Origin: Candidatus Nitrotoga arctica
Lineage (GTDB): Bacteria > Pseudomonadota > Gammaproteobacteria > Burkholderiales > Gallionellaceae
Direction: 5' to 3'
Assembly: GCF_918378365.1 (NCBI RefSeq)
Contig: NZ_OU912926.1
Location: 496,001-560,000, forward strand
Length of the DNA: 64,000 nucleotides
Part shown: in pieces, positions 1 through 9,761 of the stretch
How the letters are laid out: every line of letters starts with the position of its first letter
Numbering within the stretch: the first letter of the stretch is position 1
Position numbers and translations under genes: made by a program
Notes under the pieces: generated by a model
Told to the model about the DNA's origin: nothing
The model's input: the letters and a program-made list of their open reading frames with translations, nothing else
The model's database searches: none

Positions 1-304
1 CGTTAATCATCGCCTCCAGATTGTCGCGCACGTCATCCGGGCTTTCCGCCACACCCGGCAGGGTGAATTTGGACGTGTTGAAAAACGGGTAGCCACTGGT
101 GGGCGTGAGGAATTTGTCGAGGTCGTAGTTTTTATCTTTGACGGCTTCGTATTTGATACGCACAGCCTCACGGGTTGGGGCAAGCACACAATCCAACCTG
201 CGCAGGATGGTGAACGGCAGGATCACCTTGCGGTACTCATTTTCCTTGAACGCGCCACGTAGCAGCTCGGCGTTCTTCCATATCAAATCAGCTAATTTGG
301 CCAT
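1..304 (-). CDS. hsdM: Type I restriction-modification methylase HsdM, N-terminal part (runs off left edge)
   Basis: Open reverse frame of 101 codons starting at ATG 304-302 and continuing past the window edge. The protein begins MAKLADLIWKNAELLRG and contains EYRKVILPFTILRRLD, which is the helical HsdM N-terminal domain of type I adenine methyltransferases (with HsdS it recognises DNA and methylates adenine). The catalytic NPPF part lies outside the window. Upstream, an IS5-type element ends 24 bases before the start codon, so any promoter further upstream has been displaced. A weak GGACAG ribosome site lies about 6 bases before the ATG. The neighbouring helicase stub and regulator (1234-1664, same strand) suggest one former R-M/defence operon. 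I cannot say whether the rest of the gene is intact. Confidence 0.8.
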   Translation of the reverse strand, partial: MAKLADLIWKNAELLRGAFKENEYRKVILPFTILRRLDCVLAPTREAVRIKYEAVKDKNYDLDKFLTPTSGYPFFNTSKFTLPGVAESPDDVRDNLEAMIN

Positions 305-327
305 CTATCTGTCCAGTAAAGTTCTTA

Positions 328-1170
328 GAGCCTGTTCACGATCTTCGCAGCAGCAGAACCAGGAAGGCAAGGTGGATGAATTGCAGGCTGGTATTGAGTT
401 TGCGTTCGCAGTTCTTCCATAGCCGTCTGCATTTCTCCAACCATGCGAAGCTGCGCTCAACCACCCAACGCTTTGGGATGACGGCGAAGGTGTGCAGTTC
501 GTTGCGCTTGGCGATCTGCACCGATGCCCCCAGTATTTCATCGACTGCCAACGCAAATGGTCGACCTACATAACCACCGTCAGCCAGAATACGTTGTACC
601 TGCGCAAGGCCTGGTTTGCACCGTGCCATCGCCTGCAAGATACCTTTCCGATCAGTGACCTCAGCGGTGGTCACCGCAACTGCATGCGGTAGTCCTTGGG
701 TATCCACCGCAATGTGGCGCTTGATTCCAGAGATCTTCTTGCCTGCGTCATAACTCTTCTGACCCGCCGTGTCCGTGTTCTTCACGCTCTGCGCGTCCAC
801 AATCAATAGCGTCGGCTGTGCGTTGCGCCCCTGTCTCGTACGGGCCACGCCAACTTGATTTTTTTAACGCCCGCTCCAGCAGGCTCATTCCTTCCTCGTC
901 CTGCTCACTCCACTTGGCAAAGTAGGAGTGCACCGTGCGCCATTTCGGAAACTCCCTCGGTAGCATTCGCCACTGGCAGCCGCTCTTGAGCAGGTACAGT
1001 ACCGCGCTCCAGACCTCATATAAGTCCACCGTGCGGGGCTTGGTACGCTTGCGCGCCCCTTCCAGCAAGGGCCTAATTTGCTCGAACTGCTCGCGGCTGA
1101 TGTCGCTTGGGTATTTTTTCTTGCGCATTCGGACATTGTCTCGGATTTCAGCAAGATCGTGAACAGGCTC
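328..1170 (-). mobile_element. Complete IS5-family (IS427-type) insertion sequence, 843 bp
   Basis: The ends are perfect 18-bp inverted repeats: GAGCCTGTTCACGATCTT at 328-345 and its complement at 1153-1170. The flanks are TTA at 325-327 and TTA at 1171-1173, each within CTTAG, matching the CTNAG target preference of the IS427 group of IS5. The element carries a two-frame transposase on the reverse strand. Intact termini and target duplication argue for a recent insertion. It sits between hsdM and the helicase stub. Confidence 0.9.
336..1128 (-). CDS. IS5-family transposase in two overlapping frames (OrfA/OrfB)
   Basis: OrfA (1128-748, 126 aa, starts MRKKKYPSDISREQFEQIRP) carries the N-terminal domain. 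OrfB (848-336, from a GTG) carries the DDE catalytic core: Asp in LLIVDAQSVKNTD, Asp in ILADGGYVGRPF and Glu in VVERSFAWLEKC. The frames overlap at a run of seven A (codons GCG TTA AAA AAA TCA in OrfA) around 862-868. OrfB lies at +1 relative to OrfA, so a full transposase would need slippage or transcriptional editing at this A-run. That arrangement is known in the IS427 group. The frame is otherwise clean, and with intact inverted repeats the element may still be active. Confidence 0.85.
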
Positions 1171-1233
1171 TTAGTGCTTCAGCTTGCCGCGCGAAGTCTG
1201 CAGGGCGATTTTTCTGAAATTTATTCAAGTTGA

Positions 1234-1467
1234 TCAGCCTTCAACGCAAGCCAAGCAGTCTCTTGGCATGCGCGCAATCAAGCAGTGACCAATCAGGATT
1301 AGCTTCCGCCAAACAGTGAGACCTCGACCTGGTAGCGGATTGAGGTCAACCTGCGAGTCCACCAGGGTGGATGCCAGCGATTCCACGGTGTCGCTGGCTG
1401 CGCGACGAGTTAGCAGCCACGCGTAATATTGGCTTTGGTATGGCGTGAGTAGCCGTTGTGTCATCAA
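1234..1467 (-). pseudogene. N-terminal stub of an SNF2/RapA-type DEAD helicase
   Basis: 77 codons beginning MMTQRLLTPYQSQYYAWLLT. The stretch up to VDSQVDLNP (about residue 44) looks like the start of the large SNF2-like helicases found in restriction and defence operons, where the next residues normally lead into the Walker A motif. Here the frame leaves the family and ends after 33 unrelated residues, so the motor domains are missing. The start overlaps the stop of the upstream HTH gene (ATGA), which fixes the start and shows a former operon. Family assignment is from recognition of the N-terminal motif only. Confidence 0.5.
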
Positions 1468-1664
1468 CTCGCCTTCTGTTTCATCTTGTTGATGCTCTCG
1501 ACAATCCAGAGATCAAGCTCTGAGCGACGGAAACGCCACGTTCCACCAAGCTTGAATGCGGGAATCTCGCCTTTCTGGGCGAGCCGGTAGACCGTCCGCT
1601 TGCCAGCTTTCAGGTAGGCAGCAACTTCGTCAAGCGTAAGGATTTCGCCATCTGTGTCGGTCAT
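1464..1664 (-). CDS. Excisionase-type helix-turn-helix DNA-binding protein
   Basis: 66 aa, MerR/excisionase-like winged helix. It contains LTLDEVAAYLKAGKRTVYRL, the recognition-helix signature, followed by KGEIPAFKLGGTWRFRRSEL, which forms the wing. Its length and layout match the small DNA-binding proteins that precede helicase/methylase genes in defence islands. It overlaps the helicase stub by four bases. It probably binds the operon promoter or a nearby site (inference). The gene looks intact although its downstream partner is destroyed. Confidence 0.8.
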   Translation of the reverse strand: MTDTDGEILTLDEVAAYLKAGKRTVYRLAQKGEIPAFKLGGTWRFRRSELDLWIVESINKMKQKAS

Positions 1665-2084
1665 TGTTTCTTCCGCAATGGTGGCCTACAATGAATTTTG
1701 TTTGCCAAGTCTGGCCAATTCTACCGCATCGAGCTTATAACTGGCTAGAGTCATACAAGAGCGTATGACGATTCAACTGCGGCGGCGACAGGCCATGCGT
1801 CAAATGATCACTACGGACGCGGGTTCGACTGTGGAAATACCGCACGATAGGCTTCGCGATTCGTGCCAGTGACAGAAATAATCATCGTTGTACTCCCCTC
1901 TTAGCCGACTTTCGCCGGAACAGGTTTTCTCATACTCGCGGCGACCCCAAACTTGCGATGTTAAAAGCAGTGCCGGATCGGTGCCGCTTCGAACCTTGAC
2001 GATAGGCCGATCCTGATTCGCGGATACCGGGCTGACGGCACATTGAAATGGACTGAATCGAGTAATTACATGAGGGGGTAGCGC
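1665..2084. other. Intergenic region between defence remnant and conjugation module
   Basis: About 420 bases separating the reverse-strand HTH gene from the forward-strand traG remnant. No convincing coding frame or RNA gene is visible. This is a plausible recombination junction because the gene content changes from R-M remnants to transfer genes. A purine-rich GAGGGGGT motif near the right end (2072-2079) is the probable traG ribosome site. Confidence 0.4.
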
Positions 2085-4071
2085 ATGGTACCGACCGGCG
2101 TGCTGATTGGCCAGATCACGATGGTTTTCGCCACCGTATTACTGGGGCTATGGAGTGCCACCCAGTGGACGGCGGCCGCACTGGGATACCAGATGCGCCT
2201 CGGCGCGCCGTGGTTCGACATGCTGGGAACGCCGATCTATCACCCGTGGCGGCTGTTTGAGTGGTGGTACTTCTTCGATGCCTATGCGCCCGACATCTTC
2301 CTGCGCGGCGGTGCCATCGCAGCGTGCAGCGGCTTCGCCGGTGCCATGTGGTGGCCATCGCCATGTCGGTGTGGCGCGCACGGCAATCCAAGCTGGTCAC
2401 GACCTACGGTTCAGCACGCTGGGCGCTGCCCGCTGAAATCCGCCGTTCCGGGCTGAACGGCCCTGCCGGCGTTTTACTGGGCCGCAAAGATGGCGAGTAC
2501 CTGCGCTACGAAGGTCCCGAGCATGTGATGGCCTTCACGCCCACCCGCTCAGGCAAGGGTGTCGACCTGGTAGTGCCAACACTACTGTCGTGGCCCGGCT
2601 CGGCCGTCATCCACGACATCAAGGGTGAGAACTGGAACTTGACCGCCGGTTGGCGCGCACGCTTCTCGCATTGCCTGCTGTTCAATCCGACTGACGCACG
2701 CTCGGCTGCCTATAACCCGCTGCTCGAAGTGCGGCGCGGCATGCACGAGGTGCGCGACGTGCAGAACATCGCCGACATTTTGGTCGATCCCGAAGGTGCG
2801 CTGGAGCGGCGCAACCATTGGGAAAAAACTTCGCACGACTGCTGGTTGGCGCGATCCTGCATGTGCTCTACGCCAGCGAGGACAAGACGCTGCGCGGCGT
2901 CGCCAATTTTTTGTCCGATCCGGCCTGCCCGTTCGAGGTGACGCTGCACCGGATGATGACGACCCGACATCTGGGCGAAACAACGCACCCGGTTGTCGCG
3001 TCGGCGGCGCGCGAGGCGCTCAACAAGAGCGACAACGAGCGATCCGGTGTGCTATCCACCGCGATGAGTTTCTTGGGCCTATACCGTGATCCTACCGTGG
3101 CCGAAGTCACCTCACGCTGCGACTGGCGTATCGCCGACTTGATTGATGCCGATCACCCGGTGTCGCTGTACCTGGTGGTGCCGCCCTCGGACATCAGCCG
3201 TACCAAGCCGCTGATCCGCCTGATTCTCAACCAGATCGGCCGACGCCTCACCGAGTCACTCGATGGTTCAGATGGCATTGCCCGTCGCCACAAGTTGCTG
3301 CTGATGCTCGACGAGTTCCCGGCACTGGGTCGGCTCGACTTCTTCGAGAGCGCGCTAGCCTTCATGGCCGGCTACGGCCTGCGTGCCTTCCTGATCGCGC
3401 AGTCGCTCAACCAGATCGACAAGGCCTATGGCCAAAATCATTCGATCCTCGACAACTGCCATGTGCGCATCGCGTTTGCCACTAACGACGAGCGCACCGC
3501 CAAGCGTATTTCTGAAGCATTGGGCACCGCAACCGAATTGCGCGCGCAGCGTAACTACGCGGGTCACCGATTGGCCCCGTGGCTCGGTCACTTGATGGTG
3601 TCGCGGCAGGAGACGGCACGACCACTGCTAACACCCGGCGAGGTCATGCAACTGCCGCTCGACGACGAAGTGGTTATGGTGTCTGGTCATCCACCGATCA
3701 AGGCGCAAAAAATTCGCTACTACCTGGATGCGAATTTCAAGACGCGCATACAGGCGCCGCCGCCATTACTGCTTGGGCACTACGCCGATGCACCACCATT
3801 GCGGCCGGACGATTGGACCGGACTGGCCATCCCCGCTGCACCGATTCTCGGCTTGGTCTTCCCCGCACACGGCGAGGCCACCGACGACGGCGGGCATCAG
3901 CAGCAGCCGGAACTGGCCGAAGTCGTGTTCACGCCAGAGTCCGAACACGCGGTGGATGACCTGGGCCTGCTCGATGACGACGACTTGCCGTTGCCCACCC
4001 AGCTCGATCCACGCCTGCAACGCACGGCGCGGCTGGCCGCCCTTGACCCTGATGACGGGATATCCCTATGA
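2085..4071 (+). pseudogene. traG: Conjugal transfer coupling protein TraG/VirD4 (frameshifted)
   Basis: Type IV coupling protein that would feed relaxosome DNA into a mating channel at the inner membrane. The coding sequence is continuous in homology but needs two frame changes. The first is near 2345-2355, where AAACSGF-type membrane sequence passes into VWRARQSKLVTTYGSARW. The second is at the A-run near 2821-2827, where NHWEKTSH passes into LLVGAILHVLYASE. Visible motifs are two N-terminal membrane segments, Walker A PTRSGKGV and Walker B LLLMLDEFPALG. The sequence resembles TraG of Tn4371-type integrative elements. The stop overlaps the next gene. Either the gene is dead or the assembly has single-base errors. 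Confidence 0.85.
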
Positions 4072-4562
4072 GCCAAGGATATTCACGTAAGCGCCTGAAC
4101 CTTTTCATTGAGCACGAGCACGCCAAGCGGCTCGACGAGCTGGCGGCCATGAAGGGCTTGTCCAAGTCCTCGATCATCGCCGCGGCGCTGGCCTCGTTCC
4201 TGTCACCCGACTCCGGCGATCAGCGCGAAGCGGCTATCGCCAAGCGGTTGGATCGGCTATCCCGCCAGCTCGACAAGTTGGAACGCGACCAGAACATCCT
4301 GATCGAGACGCTGGCCCTCTATGTGCGCTACTTCCTGACCGTCAGCACCCCGGTGCCGGAAGCGCATCAGGAAGCGGCACGCGCTCAGGGCCGCGCACGC
4401 TTCGAGCAGTTTATTGAACAACTTGGCCGCCATCTGCTGCGCGGGCGCAGCCTGGTCAAGGACGTGGTCGAGGAAATCCAGCCCGACTCCAGACAGTTCT
4501 TCGGCCAGCAGGAAAACATTCACGCCGTAGCGCCTGCCGATGAACCGGGAGCGGCGCCATGA
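4068..4562 (+). CDS. Ribbon-helix-helix (CopG-like) protein of the conjugation module
   Basis: 164 aa. The N-terminus (about residues 5-45: RKRLNLFIEHEHAKRLDELA followed by KGLSKSSIIAAALASFL) has the ribbon-helix-helix pattern of CopG-type DNA binders. A helical, charged C-terminal region follows. The same gene sits between traG and trbB in Tn4371-type elements, and here it overlaps both by four bases. It may regulate transfer or act as a relaxosome accessory (inference). The reading frame is intact, unlike its neighbours. Confidence 0.75.
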   Translation: MSQGYSRKRLNLFIEHEHAKRLDELAAMKGLSKSSIIAAALASFLSPDSGDQREAAIAKRLDRLSRQLDKLERDQNILIETLALYVRYFLTVSTPVPEAHQEAARAQGRARFEQFIEQLGRHLLRGRSLVKDVVEEIQPDSRQFFGQQENIHAVAPADEPGAAP

Positions 4563-5576
4563 GCAGCGGGCCACGCGATCAGAGCTTGTCGGCCTCGCTG
4601 GCACTGGAACGTCGCGTGCGCATGCTGCGCACGGCGATGGGGCCGGACATCGCCAAGGCTTTAAACGACCCCGACGTGGTGGAAGTCATGCTCAACCCCG
4701 ACGGTTCGCTGTGGGTGGATCGACTGGGCAGCGGGCGCGAACCACTGGGTATCAGCCTCACGCCCGCCGATGGCGAACGCATCATCCGGCTGGTCGCGGC
4801 CCATGTGCATGCCGAAGTGCATGCGGGCAAACCGCTGCTATCCGCCGAACTGCCCGAAACGGGCGAACGTTTCGAGGGCGCGTTACCGCCCGTGACGCCG
4901 GGGCCGGTCTTCGCGCTGCGCAAGCGCGCGGTCGGCCTGATCCGACTCGACACCTACGTGGCCGACGGCATCCTGACCGAGGCTCAGGCGGAATTCCTGC
5001 GGACAGCTGTGCGCGAGCGCCAGAACATCCTGATCGCGGGTGGCACCAGCACCGGCAAGACCACGCTGGCCAATGCCCTGCTCGACGAAATCGCTGCGAC
5101 CGGCGACCGCGTGATCGTGCTCGAAGACACGGTGGAGCTGCAATGTACGGCACGCGACCACGTCCCGCTGCGCACTCGCGCGGGCATCGTGACCATGGCC
5201 GAGCTGGTGCGCTCGACCCTGCGGCTGCGGCCGGACCGCATCGTCGTGGGTGAGGTGCGCGGCGCCGAAGCGCTCGATCTGCTCAAGGCTTGGGGCACCG
5301 GCCATCCGGGAGGCATCGCGACCGTCCATGCCGGTTCCGCAGCGGGCGCGTTGCTGCGACTGGAACAACTGATTCTCGAAGTCGCCGTGACCGCACCACG
5401 CGGCCCTGATCGCCGAGGCCGTGAACGTCATCGTCTATATCGCCGGTCGCGGCCATGCGCGCCGCGTGCAGGAAATCGTCCGTGTTACCGGCTTCGACAG
5501 CCACGGCTACCAGCTCAGCACCGAACTGATGCCTTCCGTCCCTTTACTTTCATCAACTCCCGGAGAACCGTCATGA
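4559..5576 (+). pseudogene. trbB: Conjugal transfer ATPase TrbB (VirB11-like), frameshifted near the C-terminus
   Basis: Hexameric traffic ATPase of the mating-pair channel. Walker A GGTSTGKTTLANAL lies at about residues 161-174 and the Asp/His-box region runs through VLEDTVELQ to GTGHPGGIATVHAG. After EVAVTAPR the frame is disturbed by one extra G near 5400-5403. In the +1 frame the family sequence resumes (LIAEAVNVIVYIAGRGHARR) and ends at TGA 5574-5576, overlapping the trbC start. Read straight, the frame runs on into trbC as a false fusion ending at 5932. I therefore annotate trbB as broken and trbC separately. Confidence 0.85.
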
Positions 5577-5932
5577 CACCTTTGCACACTTCCGTAAATC
5601 CGCTTCCGCACAACGCCCGGCTTCAGGTCGGTATGCAGATCATCACCATGGCGGCGCTGCTGCTGTGCGTGGCGCTGCCTGCGCACGCTGCGGGGTCGAA
5701 CATGCCGTGGGAAGCACCGTTGCAATCCGTGCTGGAGTCGATCCAGGGACCGGTGGCCCGCATCATCGCGGTGATCGTCATCATTACCACCGGCCTGACA
5801 CTGGCCTTTGGCGACTCCAGCGGCGGCTTTCGCAAGCTGGTGCAGATCGTCTTCGGCCTGTCGATCGCGTTCGCCGCGTCCTCGTTCTTCCTGACCTTCT
5901 TCAGCTTCGCGGGCGGAGCGGTGATCGCATGA
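5573..5932 (+). CDS. trbC: Conjugal transfer pilin precursor TrbC (VirB2-like)
   Basis: 119 aa from the ATG that overlaps the trbB stop. A hydrophobic signal segment ends at ALPAHAAG (about residue 43). Two membrane helices follow (IIAVIVIITTGLTLAFG and IVFGLSIAFAASSFFLTFFS), as in mature conjugative pilins. It would be the major pilus subunit of the mating apparatus. It overlaps trbD by four bases. The frame is intact, but no functional pilus is expected because trbE is truncated and trbF-trbL are absent from the window. Confidence 0.85.
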   Translation: MTPLHTSVNPLPHNARLQVGMQIITMAALLLCVALPAHAAGSNMPWEAPLQSVLESIQGPVARIIAVIVIITTGLTLAFGDSSGGFRKLVQIVFGLSIAFAASSFFLTFFSFAGGAVIA

Positions 5933-6201
5933 ACGCGCTGCCTGCTGACGCACCTGGCTTTGAAGTGTCACTGCATCGTTCGTTGACCGAACCCATTTTG
6001 CTGGGTGGCGCGCCGCGCACCGTGGCGATTGCCAACGGCACGCTGGCCGCTGCGGTCGGTCTTGGGTTGCAGCTCTGGTTGCCTGGCATGGCGCTGTGGA
6101 TTGTTGGGCACTCGCTGGCGGTCTGGGGCGCGCGGCTGGATGCGCAGTTCATGGCGGTTTTCGCGCGACACATCAAACACCGCACGTTGTTGGACGTATG
6201 A
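5929..6201 (+). CDS. trbD: Conjugal transfer membrane protein TrbD (VirB3-like)
   Basis: 90 aa, starting MNALPADAPGFEVSLHRSLT. It has the conserved VirB3-type N-terminus (TEPILLGGAPR) and one hydrophobic hairpin (about residues 35-66: AIANGTLAAAVGLGLQLWLP then MALWIVGHSLAVWG). It anchors the TrbE/VirB4 ATPase at the inner membrane in this transfer system. The gene overlaps trbC and lies ten bases before trbE. The length is usual for the family. Confidence 0.85.
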   Translation: MNALPADAPGFEVSLHRSLTEPILLGGAPRTVAIANGTLAAAVGLGLQLWLPGMALWIVGHSLAVWGARLDAQFMAVFARHIKHRTLLDV

Positions 6202-6211
6202 GGCAAAGACC

Positions 6212-7867
6212 ATGATGCACCTTGCCGAATACCACAAACGTCCCGCTCTGCTGGCAGACTGGTTGCCCTGGGCTGGGCTGGTTGCGCCGGGTGTCGTGCT
6301 CAACAAGGACGGCTCGTTCCAGCGCACGGCGCGGTTTCGCGGGCCAGACCTGGACAGTGCGACACAGGGTGAACTGATCGCCACGTCAGCGCGCTTGAAC
6401 AACGCGCTGCGTCGGCTCGGTTCCGGCTGGGCCTTGTTCGTGGAGGCCGAACGGCGCGAAGCGGCGGACTACCCAGAATCGGTATTTCCCGAGCCACTGT
6501 CGTGGCTGGTCGATGAAGAGCGCCGCGCCGTTTTTGAAGAAGCCGATAGCCACTTCGAGAGCACGTACCACCTGACGCTGCTGTACCTGCCGCCCGAGGA
6601 ATCAACGGCTCGCGCCGCCAAGCTACTGTACGAGAACACCAAGGTCGAAGGCGTGGATTGGCGCGAACGACTGGAGGGCTTCGTGTCGGAGACCGAACGC
6701 TTCTTCGGTTTGCTCGAAGGGGTGATGCCGGAGATCGCCTGGCTCGACGATGGCCAGACCTTGACCTACCTGCATACCTGCGTGTCCACGCGCCGACATT
6801 CGGTGGCCGTGCCAGAGGTGCCGATGCACCTTGATGCGCTGCTGGCCGACGAACCGCTGACGGGTGGGCTTGCACCGATGCTCGGGAGCCAACACCTGCG
6901 CGTGGTGTCGGTGCGTGGCTTCCCCACCTCGACCTGGCCTGGCCTGCTCGACGACCTCAACCGCCTGGGCTTTGCCTACCGCTGGAGCACACGCTTCCTG
7001 TGCCTGGACAAGGCCGAGGCCGAGCGCGAGTTGGGTCGGCTGCGCCGCCAGTGGTTCGCCAAGCGCAAGAACATCGTCGCGCTGCTGCGCGAAACCATCT
7101 TTCAACAGGAAAGCCCGCTGGTGGATTCCGATGCCTCGAACAAGGCGGCGGATGCCGATGCAGCTCTGCAGGAACTGGGCAGTGACCAAGTGTCGTTCGG
7201 CTATGTCACCGCAACCGTGACGGTACTTGATACCGATGCCACGGCCGCCGACGAGAAGTTACGCGCAGTGGAGCGGACTATCCAGGGCCGCGGTTTTGTG
7301 ACGATCCCCGAAACTTTGAACGCGGTCGATGCCTGGCTGTCGTCGATTCCGGGGCACGCCTACGCCAACGTGCGCCAGCCCATTGTCTCAACCTTGAATC
7401 TGGCCCACATGCTGCCGGTGTCGGCAGTGTGGGCCGGGCAAGAGCGCAATGCACATCTTGACGGCCCGCCGCTGATCGTGACCCGCACCGATGGCGCGAC
7501 GCCGTTCCGGCTGGTCACGCACATCGGCGACGTGGGCAACACGCTGGTGGTCGGCCCCATCGGCATGGGCAAGTCGGTGCTGCTCGCGACGCTGGCATTG
7601 CAGTTCCGCCGCTATGCCGGATCGCGCATCATCGCGTTCGACATGGGGCGTTCGATTCGCGCTACCGTGCTCGGACTCGGTGGCGAGCATTACAATCTTG
7701 TCCCGCCTCTGGTCGGCGGCAAACAGGTCTTTTTTGATCGCGCTTCGGAGTTTCATCGGCATGGGGTAGGACTCGAGTTCAGACAGGTGAATTTTATCAA
7801 AGGGCTTCATGAAAAAGGGGTTTTTCGGGGTGCCCTGCTGTATATCGTGTTAGGGTTCTCTGTTTAA
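6212..7867 (+). pseudogene. trbE: Conjugal transfer ATPase TrbE (VirB4-like), 3'-truncated
   Basis: The start at ATG 6212 (second ATG 6215) follows AGGCAAAGACC. The open frame also extends upstream into trbD, but that part is a shadow. The N-terminal VirB4 domain is followed by Walker A VVGPIGMGKSVLLATLAL near residue 450. Family sequence stops at about LGLGGEHYNL (near 7697), and the last 57 codons are unrelated. The usual protein is about 800 residues, so the second half with Walker B is missing. This point marks the end of the conjugation module. Confidence 0.85.
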
Positions 7868-8005
7868 TTTGACACCTCCGTTTTAAGTTTATCAAAACGT
7901 TCGTGTCCACTTTTTTCAACTTACCTCAGAGCTTGGTTCGAGGAGTTATGGGCTAACGCCGGCATCCGACCGTGCTGCCCGTTCAGATGAAAATCGGCTA
8001 ATGGA

Positions 8006-8662
8006 TTATTTGAGTTTAACCATCCTACCAGGGTTGCCAACTATCACCGCATTGTCAGGTACATCCTTGTTTACAACAGTATTAGCACCTACCGATACGT
8101 TTTGTCCTATAGTTACCGAAGGAAATACAACTGCGCCTGGTCCAAAAAAAGACCCGTCACCAATGCGAACCTTACCTCCAATATGTACTCCAGGTGAAAA
8201 CTGGACATAATCACCAATAAAGCTCTCATGTCCCACACTAGTCTGGGGCTGGATAATTGCGTTAAAACCTACACTGCATTCAGCGCCGATTATGCTAAAA
8301 GCATGAATAAAAGTGCCCTCGCCCACTATTGCATCCTTCATTACACACGCACTTGGATGCATGATGCTCACCAATGAAAATCCTGATTTTCGCATACTTA
8401 CAGCAATCTCAGCTCTCACGATATTGTCGCCAACCGCTACAAACCCTTTAACAATGCCTCTACCTTGAAGAATTGAGAATGCACTACGATTGCCAAGGAT
8501 CTCATAGCCGAGGACTCTTTTTTCATCTGGCAGATTACAATCATCAACCACAAGTCCAGACAGTCGCCATTTTCCCTCACATTCCAGCACCCCTATCACA
8601 GTCTTAGCGTGTCCACCGGTACCGAAAATTATTATATTGTCTAGATTTATCCCTGATTTCAC
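8006..8662 (-). CDS. NeuD/PglB-type sugar O/N-acetyltransferase (hexapeptide repeat)
   Basis: 218 aa. The N-terminal Rossmann-like part begins IIIFGTGGHAKTVIGVL, and the GxGGHA motif is typical of the NeuD/PglD family. It is followed by a left-handed beta-helix of hexapeptide repeats (VGEGTFIHAFSIIGAECSVG through VSVGANTVVNKDVPDNA). His in the GHESFIGD region could be the catalytic base. Such enzymes acetylate amino sugars for surface glycans using acetyl-CoA. The start is GTG at 8662-8660, overlapping the stop of the preceding methyltransferase, so the two were translationally coupled. Confidence 0.85.
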   Translation of the reverse strand: MKSGINLDNIIIFGTGGHAKTVIGVLECEGKWRLSGLVVDDCNLPDEKRVLGYEILGNRSAFSILQGRGIVKGFVAVGDNIVRAEIAVSMRKSGFSLVSIMHPSACVMKDAIVGEGTFIHAFSIIGAECSVGFNAIIQPQTSVGHESFIGDYVQFSPGVHIGGKVRIGDGSFFGPGAVVFPSVTIGQNVSVGANTVVNKDVPDNAVIVGNPGRMVKLK

Positions 8663-9473
8663 CGTAAATACCCCTCATCCTTTGATGACAAATACATATA
8701 ACAGATATGGTAAGTCGCAGTAATTTGACCCGAATCTGCGTTCGTGAACCTACATGAATACTGCCGGTACATCTCTTGAAGAACATCTCGGCTCAGCGGG
8801 CGTTTGTTGTCAGTAGAGTTAACTGCGCCGGAATCCTGAATAGATCTAAGAAGGCACGTACGTCGCCGAAATATTGCTCGATATCTTCCTGGACAATTTC
8901 TGCTTTTGGAAAGCTAGTACACAACTTATGAATGGGGTAAATATCAACTACATGATCTACCTTTTCACGCCCTGTGACAGCATAAGCCATATCGAATGAC
9001 TCCCTGAGCTCAAGAAACGTATGTTCCCCGAAGGTAGCTATTGCGAGTAAGCATTCATTAGCGAGGAGACGGTATGCATGACCTAGCGTTTCTTCGATAT
9101 TCTCGAACCACTGGACCGTTGCATTTGAAATAATCAGCTCAAATGGTTCACTCAGATCACAAATATAATCTTCTGCATCAGCCAGAATAACATCTACATT
9201 AGGACAATTTGCTCGAACCGCATCTACCATTTGTGAAGAAATATCTACTGCAGTAATTTTCGCATTTGGAAAAATTTCAATGATTTTTCGGGTTAGTCGT
9301 CCTGTTCCACAGCCCAGCTCTAGGATCCTTTTAGGCTCACCAGCAAGAAAATGTTTACGAACTCGCTCTATCAGGGCTTGAGCCATCCGCTGCTGAATAG
9401 GGGTGGCTACATCATAGCTATTAACCCTAGATCCAAAGCGAGATGCAATTAGTTTTTTGTCAATATTGGGCAC
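8659..9473 (-). pseudogene. BioC-like SAM-dependent methyltransferase with one frameshift
   Basis: The probable start is GTG 9473-9471 (VPNIDKKLIASRFGSRVNSY). Motif I is ILELGCGTGRLT and motif II/III runs through ITAVDISSQMVDAV and ISNATVQWFEN. The pattern and length resemble malonyl-ACP O-methyltransferase BioC. The uninterrupted frame stops at 8793. At 8843-8852 (TTCTTAGATC on the coding strand) a one-base slip moves to a frame encoding RSIQDSGAVNST through TATYHICYMYLSSKD, the normal C-terminal region, ending at TGA 8661-8659. The gene is therefore a single-frameshift pseudogene or a sequencing artefact. A biotin role is uncertain beside a glycan acetyltransferase. Confidence 0.7.
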
Positions 9474-9761
9474 GGCAAAATTAAAAGGGTGGTTAGCGAA
9501 GTAATCGGTCCGCAGCCGCAAATCGCGCTGAAGAAACACATGATGGCTGCGTTGTGGCACAGTGGAATGCGGCGCTGCGGAAAACCGATATAGCAATGGT
9601 GCATATTGCCCGCGGGTTAGCGTGGTACTGGGTAACGTCATCGACATTGGTGAATCGCGCTGGCGGTATCTAGCCGCTCGCACGATATCCCGTTTAAGAG
9701 AGTGAGCAAGACGACGCACCCGATGCGGCGCCACATTCCTATTTGAATGATGGAGTAAATC

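Noticed and set aside
1..1664. A complete DISARM- or BREX-like defence system
   Set aside because: Only a methylase start, a helicase stub and a small regulator are present. None of the defining partner genes is visible.
4559..5932. A single 457-codon frame that looks like a TrbB-TrbC fusion protein
   Set aside because: The region between the two parts is out-of-frame trbB. The +1 frame gives the normal TrbB end, stopping exactly at the trbC start, so this is a frameshift artefact and not a fusion.
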